Assembly: GCA_947311845.1 (NCBI GenBank)
Contig: CAMZMU010000012.1
Location: forward strand, 2,621,517-2,685,516
Length of the DNA stretch: 64,000 bases
Origin: Poa pratensis
Lineage: Eukaryota > Streptophyta > Magnoliopsida > Poales > Poaceae
Reading direction: 5' to 3'
Shown: positions 1 through 10,917 of the stretch, piece after piece
How the letters are laid out: the number at the start of each line of letters is the position of its first letter
How positions within the stretch are numbered: the first letter of the stretch is position 1
Notes under the pieces: generated by a model
The model's database searches: none
Told to the model about the DNA's origin: nothing
Seen by the model: only the letters and a program-made list of their open reading frames with translations
Position numbers and translations under genes: made by a program

Positions 1-1377
1 CGCAGTGGTGGATTGCAAAAGCTTTGCTATGTGGCTATGGCGAGGCGCAGGGAGGAAGAAGAAGAAGCAGCGGCGGCGGGAGCAAATGGCAAGTAAAAAA
101 CACTATTTACTCCGCCGTCCCCTTTTAACCTCAAAAGCAAAAGAATCCGCACCGTCGATGCGAGATCGTGGGCACATAAGCAAATCTAACCGTACACGTG
201 GCAGTCACGGAGGGCAACCGTCGCCGGCCACGCCGCCCACTACGCACGGGAATCTAGGAACTACCATCATGGCCCCGGAGAAATCGTGCCTGAACGGTCA
301 AATCCAGTCCAAACGGCTGTACAATGGGCCCACAAGACGTGTCACGTCCCATCTCTCGCAGCACAGCGCACGCCACCGCGTGTCAGGTGGCGCAGTCGCC
401 ATAAAACGTCATCCCTGACGTCATTGCAGCAAATTTGTTCCGAAAATGTCGGGTTCGCCCAAAGCATACTAATCACTCGATTCGTTGTCGGGTGTATGGT
501 CACTCGACTGTCTCTACGATCAAATACATATTACTCCCATCGGGAGCGTATCAAAAATTTCTTCGACTGAAGATGATCATGACTGGGTGATTCTGAGATT
601 ATCCTCCATTACACGTAATAAAGCACAATCTCGGGGGCTACTCCCATCGGGAGCGCTGCCGCACACCGATAGAATTATGGCACAAGATTTTCTTCGATTA
701 ATATGTAGGGAAAGATGATTTTGAGATTATCCTTCATTGCAATCAATAAAGCACAATCTCGGGGGCTACTCCCATCGGGAGCGCTGCCGCGCACCCGATA
801 AAATGATGTCAAAATGTCAGTCGACGAATATATCGACTACGTTCATACGAAAAATCATACTCGAAACATTCCCGAGTGCGTCCATCGCAGATACCTCGGA
901 TGCTGCATGCATAGTGCAAAGGTAAGACCCGCCGAACTTTCGAGCTGGGCTAAGGACCGTTCCAGCAACGTCAATCCTTATACTTTCCGTGTCAGCAGAC
1001 ATGATGAAAAATCCCGACGGACGCGTTGGGTAAAGTTCAAAGTCATACTGCAGATCGACTCAGTAAGACCTCAGCGGCCTAGTCGAATCTGACCAGTTTG
1101 TTCCAGATTCGAGTCCGGGGACTCGAGTTTGATTGAAAGCTAGTAAGGTATTACCCAAATGTGTAGTTAACCAGTCCCGATCCGTCGAGTGAACTGGGCC
1201 TGCTAAGCTATTATCCCTTGATCATCATAAGCAAAAACCACAGTCGATGAAATACTCGACATAGCCAACATGTGCTATTCATACAGGAATTCCAATTATA
1301 AAAACAAAGCATATGACGTGCACTTACGAAAGAGTCCATGCCCGATTCTTCGAGTCAGACAAGTACTCGGGGGCTAC
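1..1377 (+). mobile_element. 3' internal region of an LTR retrotransposon (left part outside window)
   Basis: This stretch carries no gene I can support. It is the untranslated 3' interior of an LTR retroelement: it runs directly into an LTR at 1378, and the last bases before that LTR are a G-rich tract ending GGGGGCTAC that serves as polypurine tract. The motif CTCGGGGGCTACTCCCATCGGG recurs inside it (see the repeat entry). Such CGGGGGCTAC-rich tails are typical of several Triticeae Gypsy families; the exact family is not determined. The element's coding part and its other LTR must lie left of the window. Confidence 0.65.
532..800 (+). repeat. Imperfect tandem repeat in retroelement 3' region, about 107-128 bp period
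   Basis: The phrase TACTCCCATCGGGAGCG occurs at about 532, 639 and 767. The second and third copies are preceded by the same AAAGCACAATCTCGGGGG block (about 621 and 749, period 128) and each is followed by a related GATTATCC(T)CATT segment. It looks like a decayed tandem duplication within the non-coding tail of the element. Confidence 0.7.
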
Positions 1378-1896
1378 TGACATGGTTATACATGGTTAAG
1401 GACGAGGTGTACCCTCATCAAATCCCATGGTTAAGGACCTAGGGTTGAGATTATGGGGAGAGAACGTGGTAGTACTGGTAGTTTCGTCGGCTGACAAGCA
1501 GAGGCAAAGATTTACCCAGGTTCAGGCCCCTCGGGTGGAGGTAAAGACCCTACTTCCTGCTTGTCTGTTATTGATCGCTGGAGATTATGTGGTTACAGGG
1601 TGGCTCCGGCGAGATGACGATCTCGCAAGAGCTTTGGTGGTTCGAGTATGGCTTGGCCTCTAGATCGGCGCCCCTCCCAGCCTTTAAATAGGCTGGGTCT
1701 CGGGAGTCCTTAACCGACCTAGTTTATACATATGGAAAGTTCTAAACCGACTATGCCTATGTCTAATCTTGGAAGGTACTCCATCTTCTTGGGCCTCTTT
1801 TCTCGGGCTTCGAGTGGGCTCTTCGCTATTGGGCCTCAGTCATTACGTGCACCAGGTACCCTCATGATGGGGTACCCGAGATGTATAACCATGTCA
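1378..1896 (+). repeat. LTR (519 bp) of the left-hand retrotransposon
   Basis: It begins TGACATGGTTATACAT and ends ATGTATAACCATGTCA, a perfect 16-bp inverted terminal match that starts with TG and ends with CA. A G-rich polypurine tract sits immediately 5'. Near 1678-1702 the sequence CCCAGCC-TTTAAATA-GGCTGGG forms a 7-bp stem around a TATA-like box, a plausible promoter for the LTR. The next five bases, CCGGT (1897-1901), match the uninterrupted sequence in the neighbouring element's other LTR (11786-11790), so this is the right end of a nested insertion. Confidence 0.85.
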
Positions 1897-4800
1897 CCGG
1901 TAGACACCGCGACGACACGTACCTCGCACCACCGCCGCGGAATCGAGCAGAGGATCCCGCGGGAGCGCCATGGACGTCGTCCGTGCTCCGCGACCACCGT
2001 GGACCATCCCCGCGCTATAAAAGCCCTCCCGAGCTGTCTGGAAACTCCACACCATCCCCACTCCCTCTCCCCCTCTCCAATTTCTCCGTGCACCGCCAGG
2101 AGGGCGGCACTGCCGCAGCCACTGCCGCCATCGAGGTCGATCATGGCCGCGACGCCACATTCCCTCATTCTCTCCCCTCTGGCCCGTACTCTCTTCCTCA
2201 TGGACACCACACTCACCCGAGCCTTTCTCCCTCTTTTTCGTGCACAGACGCGACCGCAGGACCTCGCCGGAGCTCGTGCCCGTGGCCGTGGAAGTCCGAC
2301 ACGTCGCCGTCGCCGCTACACGCCGTCCCAGCAAGTATAACTCGCGCCACGACCTTCCCCGAGCCTCCACCGTCGATTCACGTCATCGCCGCCATCTGCC
2401 ATGCCCTCTAGGTGAGGTTTCCGTCCACCTCGCCGTCGCCGGAGCCCCGGCGCCGCCCAGAAATGGTCGTCGCCGATGGACTCGAACGTGGGCCGTTGGA
2501 TCACGGCAGCGTACCCCTTCGCGTTTGATAGACGCTGACGGGATGGCCCCACCCGTCAGGGATTTAATAATTTTCCCGCGTGCACTGAGTCACTGACAGA
2601 AGGGCCCCACCTGTCAGATTTCTCAACATTATCCAAGCAGAACACAATTTCGAATTTAACTTTCTCTGGAATTTCAGTACTGGCATCAACTTAGAAAATC
2701 AATATCTCAATATTTACAAGTCCAAATAAATCAAATCCAAATGTTCTGGAAAGCTTATGAAATTGTTTAACCGACCCAATGGATTCATTTCATTTAGATA
2801 AATAATAAAATGTATTATTAAAAATACTACAGAAGGTTCAAATTCTAAACTTGTTTGTTTCTGATACTCTGTTAGTCCAAATAATTCCAAACCAATTTTT
2901 CTAGCTTAGTACTGCCATGTATTAGCTTCCCTAATTTTGGTAGAATTATTTGTGCAGTGTTAATTGTTTAGTATAAAGTTGAAGTTTGAACACCCTTCTG
3001 AACTAAAACATTTATAGATGTTTAATGGTTAACCCAAATGATTTAGGACCAATTTTGTTGGGTCACATTTAGTTAAGGTTAGTTACCCCTAAAAGGATTT
3101 AATTTTTGAATAACATTAACTGAGTTGTAGCAAAAACTTGATTAATAACTTACTGGATTAAAACAATTATGTAGGGAGTTTGGTAACTCCAATTAATCCA
3201 AACTCAATTGTGTTGTCTTCTACACATCAGTAGCTTTCTGTAGAAATTTAGTTTGCATTTTTGTGACCAACATTACTCAAGTTATGCAATTAAACATGTT
3301 TAACAAGTTTCTGCCATAATTTAGACATAAACAAATAATGTTTAATTCAATTATTTTGAAACCAAATTGTATTGTTTGATGTGTGCAGTAGCTATTTGTG
3401 ATGCTTATGATTGCTATTTGTGATGATTGCTTGGGTAGTTTAGTGATTGTTTGTATTGTTTGTTTATTAATTAGACGAGAACGCTGTCGGATTTATCGAG
3501 AAGGAGAGTTTGTTGAATCTGAAGATCAAGACCAAGGTCACTTTGCCGAGCAAGGCAAGCTACTCTCTGAGCTTGCACTACAAACATATGCATCTATTTT
3601 GATATCATGATTTACCTTAAAGCAAAGATTTATAAAACCTTTTCAAAACATATATGGAAATTATTTTGCCACCATGTAGAGATATAAGATAGTTATGTCA
3701 AAATTATAGGATGGAAAAACAAATATTGTTTATTCAAACTCCTTTGAAAATATTTGTGTGATTATGGAATACCGAGATGTCGGTGTTGAAATGGAGAAGT
3801 GGAGAATGGAGATGTTTATGAAAAATGCACAGTGTGTCCTTGTACTTACGTCAACCAGCCGATACCCTGTGCGACCACATTTACCCACATATGGGAAAAG
3901 GGCTTAGTCATATAATTTGCTCATATTAGTATGGGATGCCTCATCGACGGAGATGACTCCGTTGTACATGAGGGGTAGTTGTTGATCTACCCCTGACCCG
4001 GGTCCTCACTCAAACTCTATGGAAAGATAAGGAGGAGGATTGAAGGTTCCACCATAAACCGCCGGGCAAAACCTATGAGTCCTCACACTTAGATTCCGAC
4101 GGGCTGGGTTAAGTGTTGACGGAAGTGTCATATGGGCAGGGTCCTATACTAGCATGAGCAAAGGACAGGCTATGGTCGGCGGCTTACTTCGCATACACCT
4201 TGTATGGCGAGACGTGGCAGACACGATGAGTTGCCGGATGGATGTGGGAAAAGCGTGCTAACTCTGCAGAGTGTAAAACTATTCGAATAGCCGAGTCCTC
4301 GGATATGGACAGTTGGGAGGCCCTACTTTGACCATGTGCAAGTTTTTGAAAGACTTTGAGTTTTAAAAAGAAAATGAAGTGGAGAATGTTCTATACACCT
4401 ATACCAATGGATCGGTATGAGGTTGTTGGAGGAAGTGGACCATGATGGACTATGGTCGGAAAAAGGATGAGTTTTGGAGAAACAAATAAAATGGTGATTC
4501 TTTAAAAATGGTTATAAAACTCTTCTTACCTTTTTCAATAAAGATATAGAGATGTTTTAATAAATAAAAGTTGGAAAAGTAAAATAAAACTAGTGCATAC
4601 TCATGTTGGGGTAGTTTGCGAGTACATTCAAATGTACTCATATTGGTTTCGTCCCTGGCTATTGTCCTAGCCAGACTACGAGGAGGAGCACTACGCCGAG
4701 CAGGAGTATGGCGACTTCTACGCGAACTAAGGATCTCCACAAGTCAGCTGCCTGTCGGGTCATCGTCGTTAGAATATGATGTCTACTACGCCGTAGCTTC

Positions 4801-5002
4801 CGCTGATATTTTGGTTTGGCCCATGAAGGCACCTATGTAAGACTTGGTCTAAATGACCATTTATGTAAGACTTTTAATTCGGTATTGTAATGGATGTAAA
4901 CTTTGGTATCCAATTCGGATTATGTGCAACGACAGACTGATCACGGGATCGTTGTGTTAAGCATAATCGGGTATTTCGGACAGCTAGTCCGGGGTCCCCA
5001 CA
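1897..5002 (+). repeat. 5' LTR of the Tekay-like element (left 868 bp displaced by nested insertion)
   Basis: It matches 11786-14909 of the 3' LTR nearly base for base, including the GC-rich CCGGTAGACACC block, an AT-rich middle and the terminal GGGGTCCCCACA. The first 868 bases present in the 3' LTR (10918-11785) are absent because another retroelement is inserted at this point. The missing part should lie beyond the left edge of the window. The GC-rich reading frames inside it are LTR leader, not genes. Confidence 0.9.
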
Positions 5003-5006
5003 GACT

Positions 5007-5019
5007 TGGTATCAGAGCC
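5007..5019 (+). other. Primer binding site (initiator tRNA-Met type)
   Basis: TGGTATCAGAGCC lies four bases after the 5' LTR end. It is complementary to the 3' end of plant initiator tRNA-Met, the usual primer for this group of retrotransposons. Confidence 0.9.
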
Positions 5020-5298
5020 ATCCTGACTTTAGGAAACCTTAGTTAGCATGGTCGCTAGATAAATGTTACAAAAGTTAATTTCTAAAAAAAAGGAGTGAAG
5101 TATTTTCGAAAACTGCTTATCTCCAATCCTCTTACTTATGCAAAATTTTACTCTCATTAAATATACATTTTCCCTTGTATCCTTAAAATTTTGCACACTC
5201 TCATTAAGCTTAAAATTTGACTCACTTGTTGCCTCACTACATTTAAAATTTGATACACTTGTCACTCACTAACTTAAAATTTTGCTTAAAAATTGTAG

Positions 5299-6148
5299 AT
5301 GGCACTCCATTGGACCGAGTTCGTTCAGCTTGAGAAGGACAGCAAGCTGACGTTCGAGAGGGACTTGTTCGAGTTGAGCAAGCTGTTAGGTCGCCCCGCT
5401 CCAGAGTTCAAAGGAGCTCAGATTGATGTTCACGGAGTCGGGAGACTGAGTTGGCTCATCGAGTCGTCGGTTCGCAGGAACATCAAGTCTCCCAGTTCCA
5501 GGACGATCATCTTCACCACCAAGGCCTACCTGGGTTGACGGTCTCTGTACTGCCACACAGAGGTTGCTAGCCCGACTTTGTGAGGAGCACAAGGCGGAGT
5601 TGGCGAACTCCCGTTTCCGGTTCTACGGGAGGCGCAACAGCGACGGACACCCTACTCCTACCCTTACCACCCGATGTTTGGGAGCTACATCATGGACATG
5701 GAGCTCTTACTTCAGTGCACCCAGGATGATCTGATGCGCACTAGGTTCAGCTTCACTTTGATCGCATCTCGCTTGTTGAGATTCGCGAGAATGAGGAGAA
5801 GCTGCTGGAGGAGAAGGTCGCTCTTCTCAGGAAGAGGGCCCAGCTGAGGAGGACTATCGTGAAGCTCCGCAAGAAGGTGGCGAGCAGGACGAGCTGATTG
5901 AGGATCTAGAGCACCATACTGACGAGATGGAGGAGGAGGGCGAGGATCTCCGCAAGGAGAACAACGCTTTCCTCAGTGACGATGATGACTTCGTGGAGGA
6001 GATGGATTGATGAGGAGGATGATGAGGAGGAGTTAGTTGACGAGGAGGAGCCACTCGAGGCAGTTCTCGAGGACGAGGAGGAGGATCCCGAGGAGCCACC
6101 TACCAGTCAGATGCTGACGTGTTAGAGCTGGAGGTTCCACCTCAGTAG
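5299..6148 (+). pseudogene. Accessory ORF upstream of gag: acidic coiled-coil protein, frameshifted
   Basis: Coding potential starts at an ATG (5299) with MALHWTEFVQLEKDSK and continues to a stop near 6146, about 280 codons, after several frame changes (for example after 5538 and near 5750). The first half is mixed. The second half is a charged Leu/Glu/Lys-rich coiled coil (EEKLLEEKVALLRKRAQLRR-like) followed by a very acidic Asp/Glu tail. It lacks gag or zinc-knuckle signatures and is separated from gag by about 300 bases. Some plant Gypsy lineages (Tat/Ogre) are known for an extra ORF here, Tekay elements less so. The function is unknown; a structural or host-interaction role would be guesswork. 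Confidence 0.55.
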
Positions 6149-6450
6149 GCGAGTGACTTGATCACTACCGCAGGATTAGGTTGACCCCCTATCGCTAGTC
6201 GAGTCGAAGTAGTGGTTCTTTTGGAAACCAGATGTTATGTATCTTAGATGTAGGGATGTTGTAAGCTTGATGTTGTAAGCTTGATGTTGTTGTGAACTCC
6301 TTGATGTGATGTTTGTGATATATAAGTATGTTTGTCTTGTTTAAATCTGTGTAAATATTTTCAATATCCTTAAATTAATCAACCACTTGCGAATCGTCTT
6401 TTCCCTTAGTCGAACTTTTTGCCTTGCCTCTTATACCCGGTGTGCTTCAG

Positions 6451-7560
6451 GATGCCGCCCTCGCACAGCGGAGGAGGATCAGCACCACCACCACCGGACC
6501 CAACCCCCGCCCAACTTCTCGCGCTTATCATGGAGGAACGTGAAAATGCCCGGCAGAGCGCCAAGCTCATCTCGCTGCCCTGCAGCAACTCGCAGCCGCC
6601 ATAACAAAACAACAACAACAACAACAACAATGGTGGTAATGGCAATGGCGATGGAAACCAGCGATCCACCTTAGGCGATTTCAGAAGACCAACCCACCCA
6701 CCTACTCCAAGGGACTTCACCCACTGGAAGCCGATGATTGGCTTCGCACCATCGACAACAATCTGGAAGTTGCTGCTGTGGGAGAAAATGAGAAAGTGTG
6801 TATGCAACCCACTATCTCGCTGGACCTGCAAGAGCTTGGTGGGAAACTACCAAGGCTCTCCAGCAAGCTGGTCATGTTATCAACTGGGCTGAGTTCCAGG
6901 AGAAGTTCCGCAAGAAGCATATTCCCAGCGGACTTATTGAGAGGAAGAAGGATGAGTTCCGCAAGCTGAGGCAGGGAAGTAAGATGTGGTCGGTTATCTG
7001 ATGAGTTTACCGACTTATCTCGGTATGCTCCTGATGACACCGACAAGAGAGAGAAAGATGGAGCGTTTCATGAGTGGACTTCATGATGAACTGCAGTGTG
7101 CTCTGGTTATCCATGACTTCCGTGATCTGGAGTCACTTGTGGACAAAGCCATCCAGCTGGAGACCAAGCGCAAGTCTATGTATGAAGGTCGCAAGAGGAG
7201 GATGAATGCTCAGGAAGGTTCGAGCAGCCAGAAACCTCGTATCTTTCAGCAAAACCCAGGCCTGCCTATCGTCCACCCAAGCTCCACGCCCCAATTACCC
7301 TAACCGCCCAAACAACTTCAACCGCCCCAATGACAATAACCGTCCCGGAGGAAACTTCAACAACTTCACCCGCAATCCAATGTGTCTGCTTTGAATGCGG
7401 CAACAAGGGTCACTACTCCAAGAATGTCCCAATCCCAAGAGGAATGTCCAGCGCCCCAATGCGCCGGCACAGAACAATGGTCAAGGCCGCAATGGAAATG
7501 GCAAGAATGCCGCACCCCGCGGAAATGCTGCTGTTGCCAAGGGTCGTCTGCACCACATCA
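6451..7560 (+). pseudogene. gag (capsid/nucleocapsid) of the Tekay-like element
   Basis: It starts at an ATG near 6451 with a proline-rich leader. A retrotransposon gag capsid region follows (6720-7200), recognisable from ADDWLRTIDNNLEV, ARAWWETTKAL, FRKKHIPSGL and ERFMSGL. The nucleocapsid zinc knuckle is of CCHC type (C-F-E-C-G-N-K-G-H-Y-S-K-N near 7390-7430), followed by a basic, glycine/asparagine-rich stretch. The frame changes at several places (near 6600, 6830 and 7010), so no full Gag can be made. Gag would package the element's RNA in cytoplasmic particles. Confidence 0.8.
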
Positions 7561-10500
7561 ATGCTGAAGAAGCTCAGGATGCGCCGGATGTTGTGCTGGG
7601 TACGTTCCTTGTCAACTCAGTACCTGCAACTGTTCTGTTTGATTCTGGTGCTACCCATTCATTTGTTACCCAAGAATTTGTTGCTAAGGGAGGTTTAGTC
7701 GAGAGCCTCTTACCCAAACCCATGGTCATCCAAATCCCAGAATCCACCGTAGAGACCAAGATGTTTTGCTCCGATGTACCCCTTGAGATCAAAGGAGAAA
7801 AGTTTCCAGTTAACTTAATTGTTCTGGGAACCCAAGGCATCGATGTTATACTCGGTATGAATTGGTTAGCCAAGTACCATGGTCGAATTGACTGTGCCAG
7901 AAGAGCTGTATCCATCACCACCGACAAAGAAGTAGAAGTGGAGTATGTGTCTGAAACAACATCTCACCCAGGCTGCCATGAGAGCATAGCTCGACCCCCT
8001 AGATGAGATCCGTGTTGTTCACCTGTTCAAGGATGTTTTCCCAGAAGAATTGCCTGGTATGCCGCCAGACCGGGATATTGAGTTCATAATTGAGCTTATC
8101 CCAGGAACAGCCCCTATATCCCAAAGCCTTATCGGATGAATCCGGAAGAACTGGTTGAGTTGAAGAAGCAGTTGGCTGATATGCTCAGCAAAGGTCTTGT
8201 TCGCCCAAGCGCTTCACCTTGGGGATCACCCATTATTTTGTGGACAAGAGAGACGGTACCACACGCCTGTGTGTGGATTATCGCAAGCTGAATGACGTGA
8301 CCATTAAAAACAAGTACCCTCTTCCCAAGATCGAGGATCTGTTCGATCAAATGAACGGAGCCCGAGTCTTTTCCAAGATCGATCTTCGGACAGGTTACCA
8401 TCAGTTGAAGATCCGAGAGACAGACATTCCCAAGACCGCCTTCACCACTCGTTACGGTTTGTTTGAATACACCGTGATGTCTTTGGTCTGACCAATGCCC
8501 CAGCCTATTTCATGAATCTCATGAACAAGATTTTCATGGAGTACCTCGACAAGTTCGTGGTAGTTTTCCTTGATGACATCCTTATTTATTCCAAGACCGA
8601 AGAAGAGCATGCTGAACACCTGCGTCTAGTTTTGGAGACCTCCGAGAGCACCAGCTGTATGCCAAGCTTAGCAAGTGTGAGTTTTGGCTCAGTGAAGTGG
8701 CATTTCTCGGACATGTTGTATCTGCCGGAGGAATTTCTGTTGACCCGAGAAGATCCAAGCCATTGTTGACTGGTTATCCCCAACCAGTGTGACTGAAATC
8801 CGAAGCTTTCTCGGACTTGCCGGTTATTACCGCAAGTTCGTTGAAGGATTTTCCAGTATAGCCAAACCCATGACCCAACTGTTGAAGAAGGACAAGAAAT
8901 TTGAATGGACTCAGAAGTGTGAGGATAGTTTCCAAGAACTGAAGAAGAGACTAACCTCAGCCCCAATCCTGATTATGCCAGACGTCACCAGAGTTTCGAC
9001 GTGTATTGCGATGCATCACGCCTCGGACTTGGTTGCGTTCTGATGCAAGAAGGCAAAGTTGTGTCGTACTGTCCCGGCAGTTGCGACCGCATGAAGAGAA
9101 TTACCCAACCCATGACTGGAGTTAGCTGCTGTTGTTCTTGCTCTTAAAACGTGGCGTCCCTATCTTGCGGGACATCGCTGAGGTCTATACAGATCAAAAG
9201 CTTGAAGTATATTTTCACCCAGAAAGATTGAACCTGCGACAGAGGAGATGGATGGAATTAATCAAGGATTATGATATTGGAATCCATTATCACCCGGAAA
9301 GGCTAATGTAGTTGCCGATGCCCTTAGTCGCAAACCTTGCACCCTGAATGCCCTGATCCAAGCCGAACAGCCAGCCTTGTTCAAAGATTTTGGACTAGAG
9401 CTTGTTAGCCATGGTTATCTCGCCAATTTAGAGTTAACCCCAACCCTGATGGATCAAATCAAAGAAGCCCAAAAGGTCATGAAAGCATTGAGGAATTAGG
9501 AAGAAGATTTCCCTCGGCAAAGCACCCGGTTTTACCGAAGATGCTGAAGGAGTGCTGAAATTCAATGACCGTATCTGTGTGCCCAATGTCACGGAACTTA
9601 AGGAGTTAATCCTGAAGGAGGCCCATGAGACCCCTTATTCAATCCACCCCGGCGGAACCAAAATGTACCAAGACCTTCGAGAAAGATTTTGGTGGCATGG
9701 AATGAAGCGAGAGATTGGTTCTTTCGTAGCCAAGTGTGATCTGTCAGCGAGTCAAGGCTGAACATCAGCGACCCGCTGGATTGCTTCAACCTTTGAAAAT
9801 TCCCGAGTGGAAGTGGGATGAGATTGGAATGGATTTTATTACCGGACTTCCAAGATCCAACCGAGGCCATGATTCAATCTGGGTCATCGTTGATCGACTG
9901 ACCAAGGTTGCCCATTTTTCCTGTCAAGACCACTATCGGGTCAGTTAGCAGACTGTATATTTCCAGAATAGTGAGCCTGCATGGTGTGCCTAAGAAGATT
10001 GTATCTGATAGAGGCACGCAATTCACCTCAAGATTCTGGAAATCCCTTCATGAAGCCCTCGGAACCAAGTTAGCATTTAGCACAGCTTATCATCCCCAGA
10101 CCGATGGCCAAACTGAGCGAGTGAACCAGATATTGGAGGACATGCTTCGCGCATGTGTTCTATCCTATGGTTCCAAGTGGGAAGATTGTCTTCCGTTTGC
10201 AGAGTTCTCGTACAACAACAGTTATCAGTCTAGTCTGCAAATGGCCCCTTTTGAAGCCCTTTACGGCAAGAAGTGTCGTACACCCCTGAATTGGTCCGAT
10301 ACCGGAGAAGCAAATTGTTCGGACCAGATACCCTCCGTGAAGCTGAAGAGCAAGTTCAGCTTATTCGTGAACGCCTCAAAACTGCCCAATCCCGTCAGAA
10401 GAGTTACGCTGACACCAAGCGCCGTGATCTCACTTTCAGTGTCGGAGATTATGTTTATCTCCGAGTGACACCCCTTAAAGGAATGCAGCGTTTCCATGTC

Positions 10501-10872
10501 AAAGGAAAATTAGCGCCAAGGTATATTGGACCCTTCAAGATCATTGCTCGTCGAGGAGAAGTATCCTATCAGCTGGAGCCCCAGGAGTTAGGAGATTATC
10601 ATGATGTCTTCCACATTTCCTTGCTCCGGAAGTGTCTTGAAGTTCCTGACCAGCCTGATGTTTTCAAAAACATCGACCACCTCTCCATCGACCTGAACCA
10701 AGACCTGACTTATCGTGAGAGACCCCTCAAGATTCTCGAAGAAGATGTTCGTGTTACCCGAAGACGCGCGATCAAGTTTACAAAGTCCAGTGGACTAACC
10801 ACTCTGAAGAAGAAGCAACTTGGGAACGCGAAGATTATCTTAGGAAGAATTCCCAACCTCTTTAGTACCTAA
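7560..10872 (+). pseudogene. pol polyprotein (protease, RT, RNase H, integrase, chromodomain-like tail), degenerate
   Basis: Domains in order. Aspartic protease about 7600-7960, with the active-site motif LFDSGATHSFV. Reverse transcriptase about 8200-8800, with [19 protein letters not shown] and the catalytic FLDDIL box near 8570. RNase H about 8990-9330 ([12 protein letters not shown] and ADALSRK-like pieces). Integrase about 9600-10300 with its core motifs ([34 protein letters not shown]). After 10300 comes an SYADTKRRDLTF...DYVYLRVTP segment, and near 10740-10860 a degraded chromodomain-like end. At least eight frame changes or stops interrupt it (for example near 8020, 8490, 8770, 9040, 9760, 9950 and 10790). 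It is a non-functional remnant that would once have copied and integrated the element. Confidence 0.88.
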
Positions 10873-10900
10873 GCCTAGCAAATCTCGGGACGAGATTTAT

Positions 10901-10917
10901 TTTAAGGGGGGAAGGAT
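10901..10917 (+). other. Polypurine tract of the Tekay-like element
   Basis: TTTTAAGGGGGGAAGGA lies directly before the 3' LTR start TGTAACATCCC, the correct place for priming plus-strand DNA synthesis. Confidence 0.85.
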
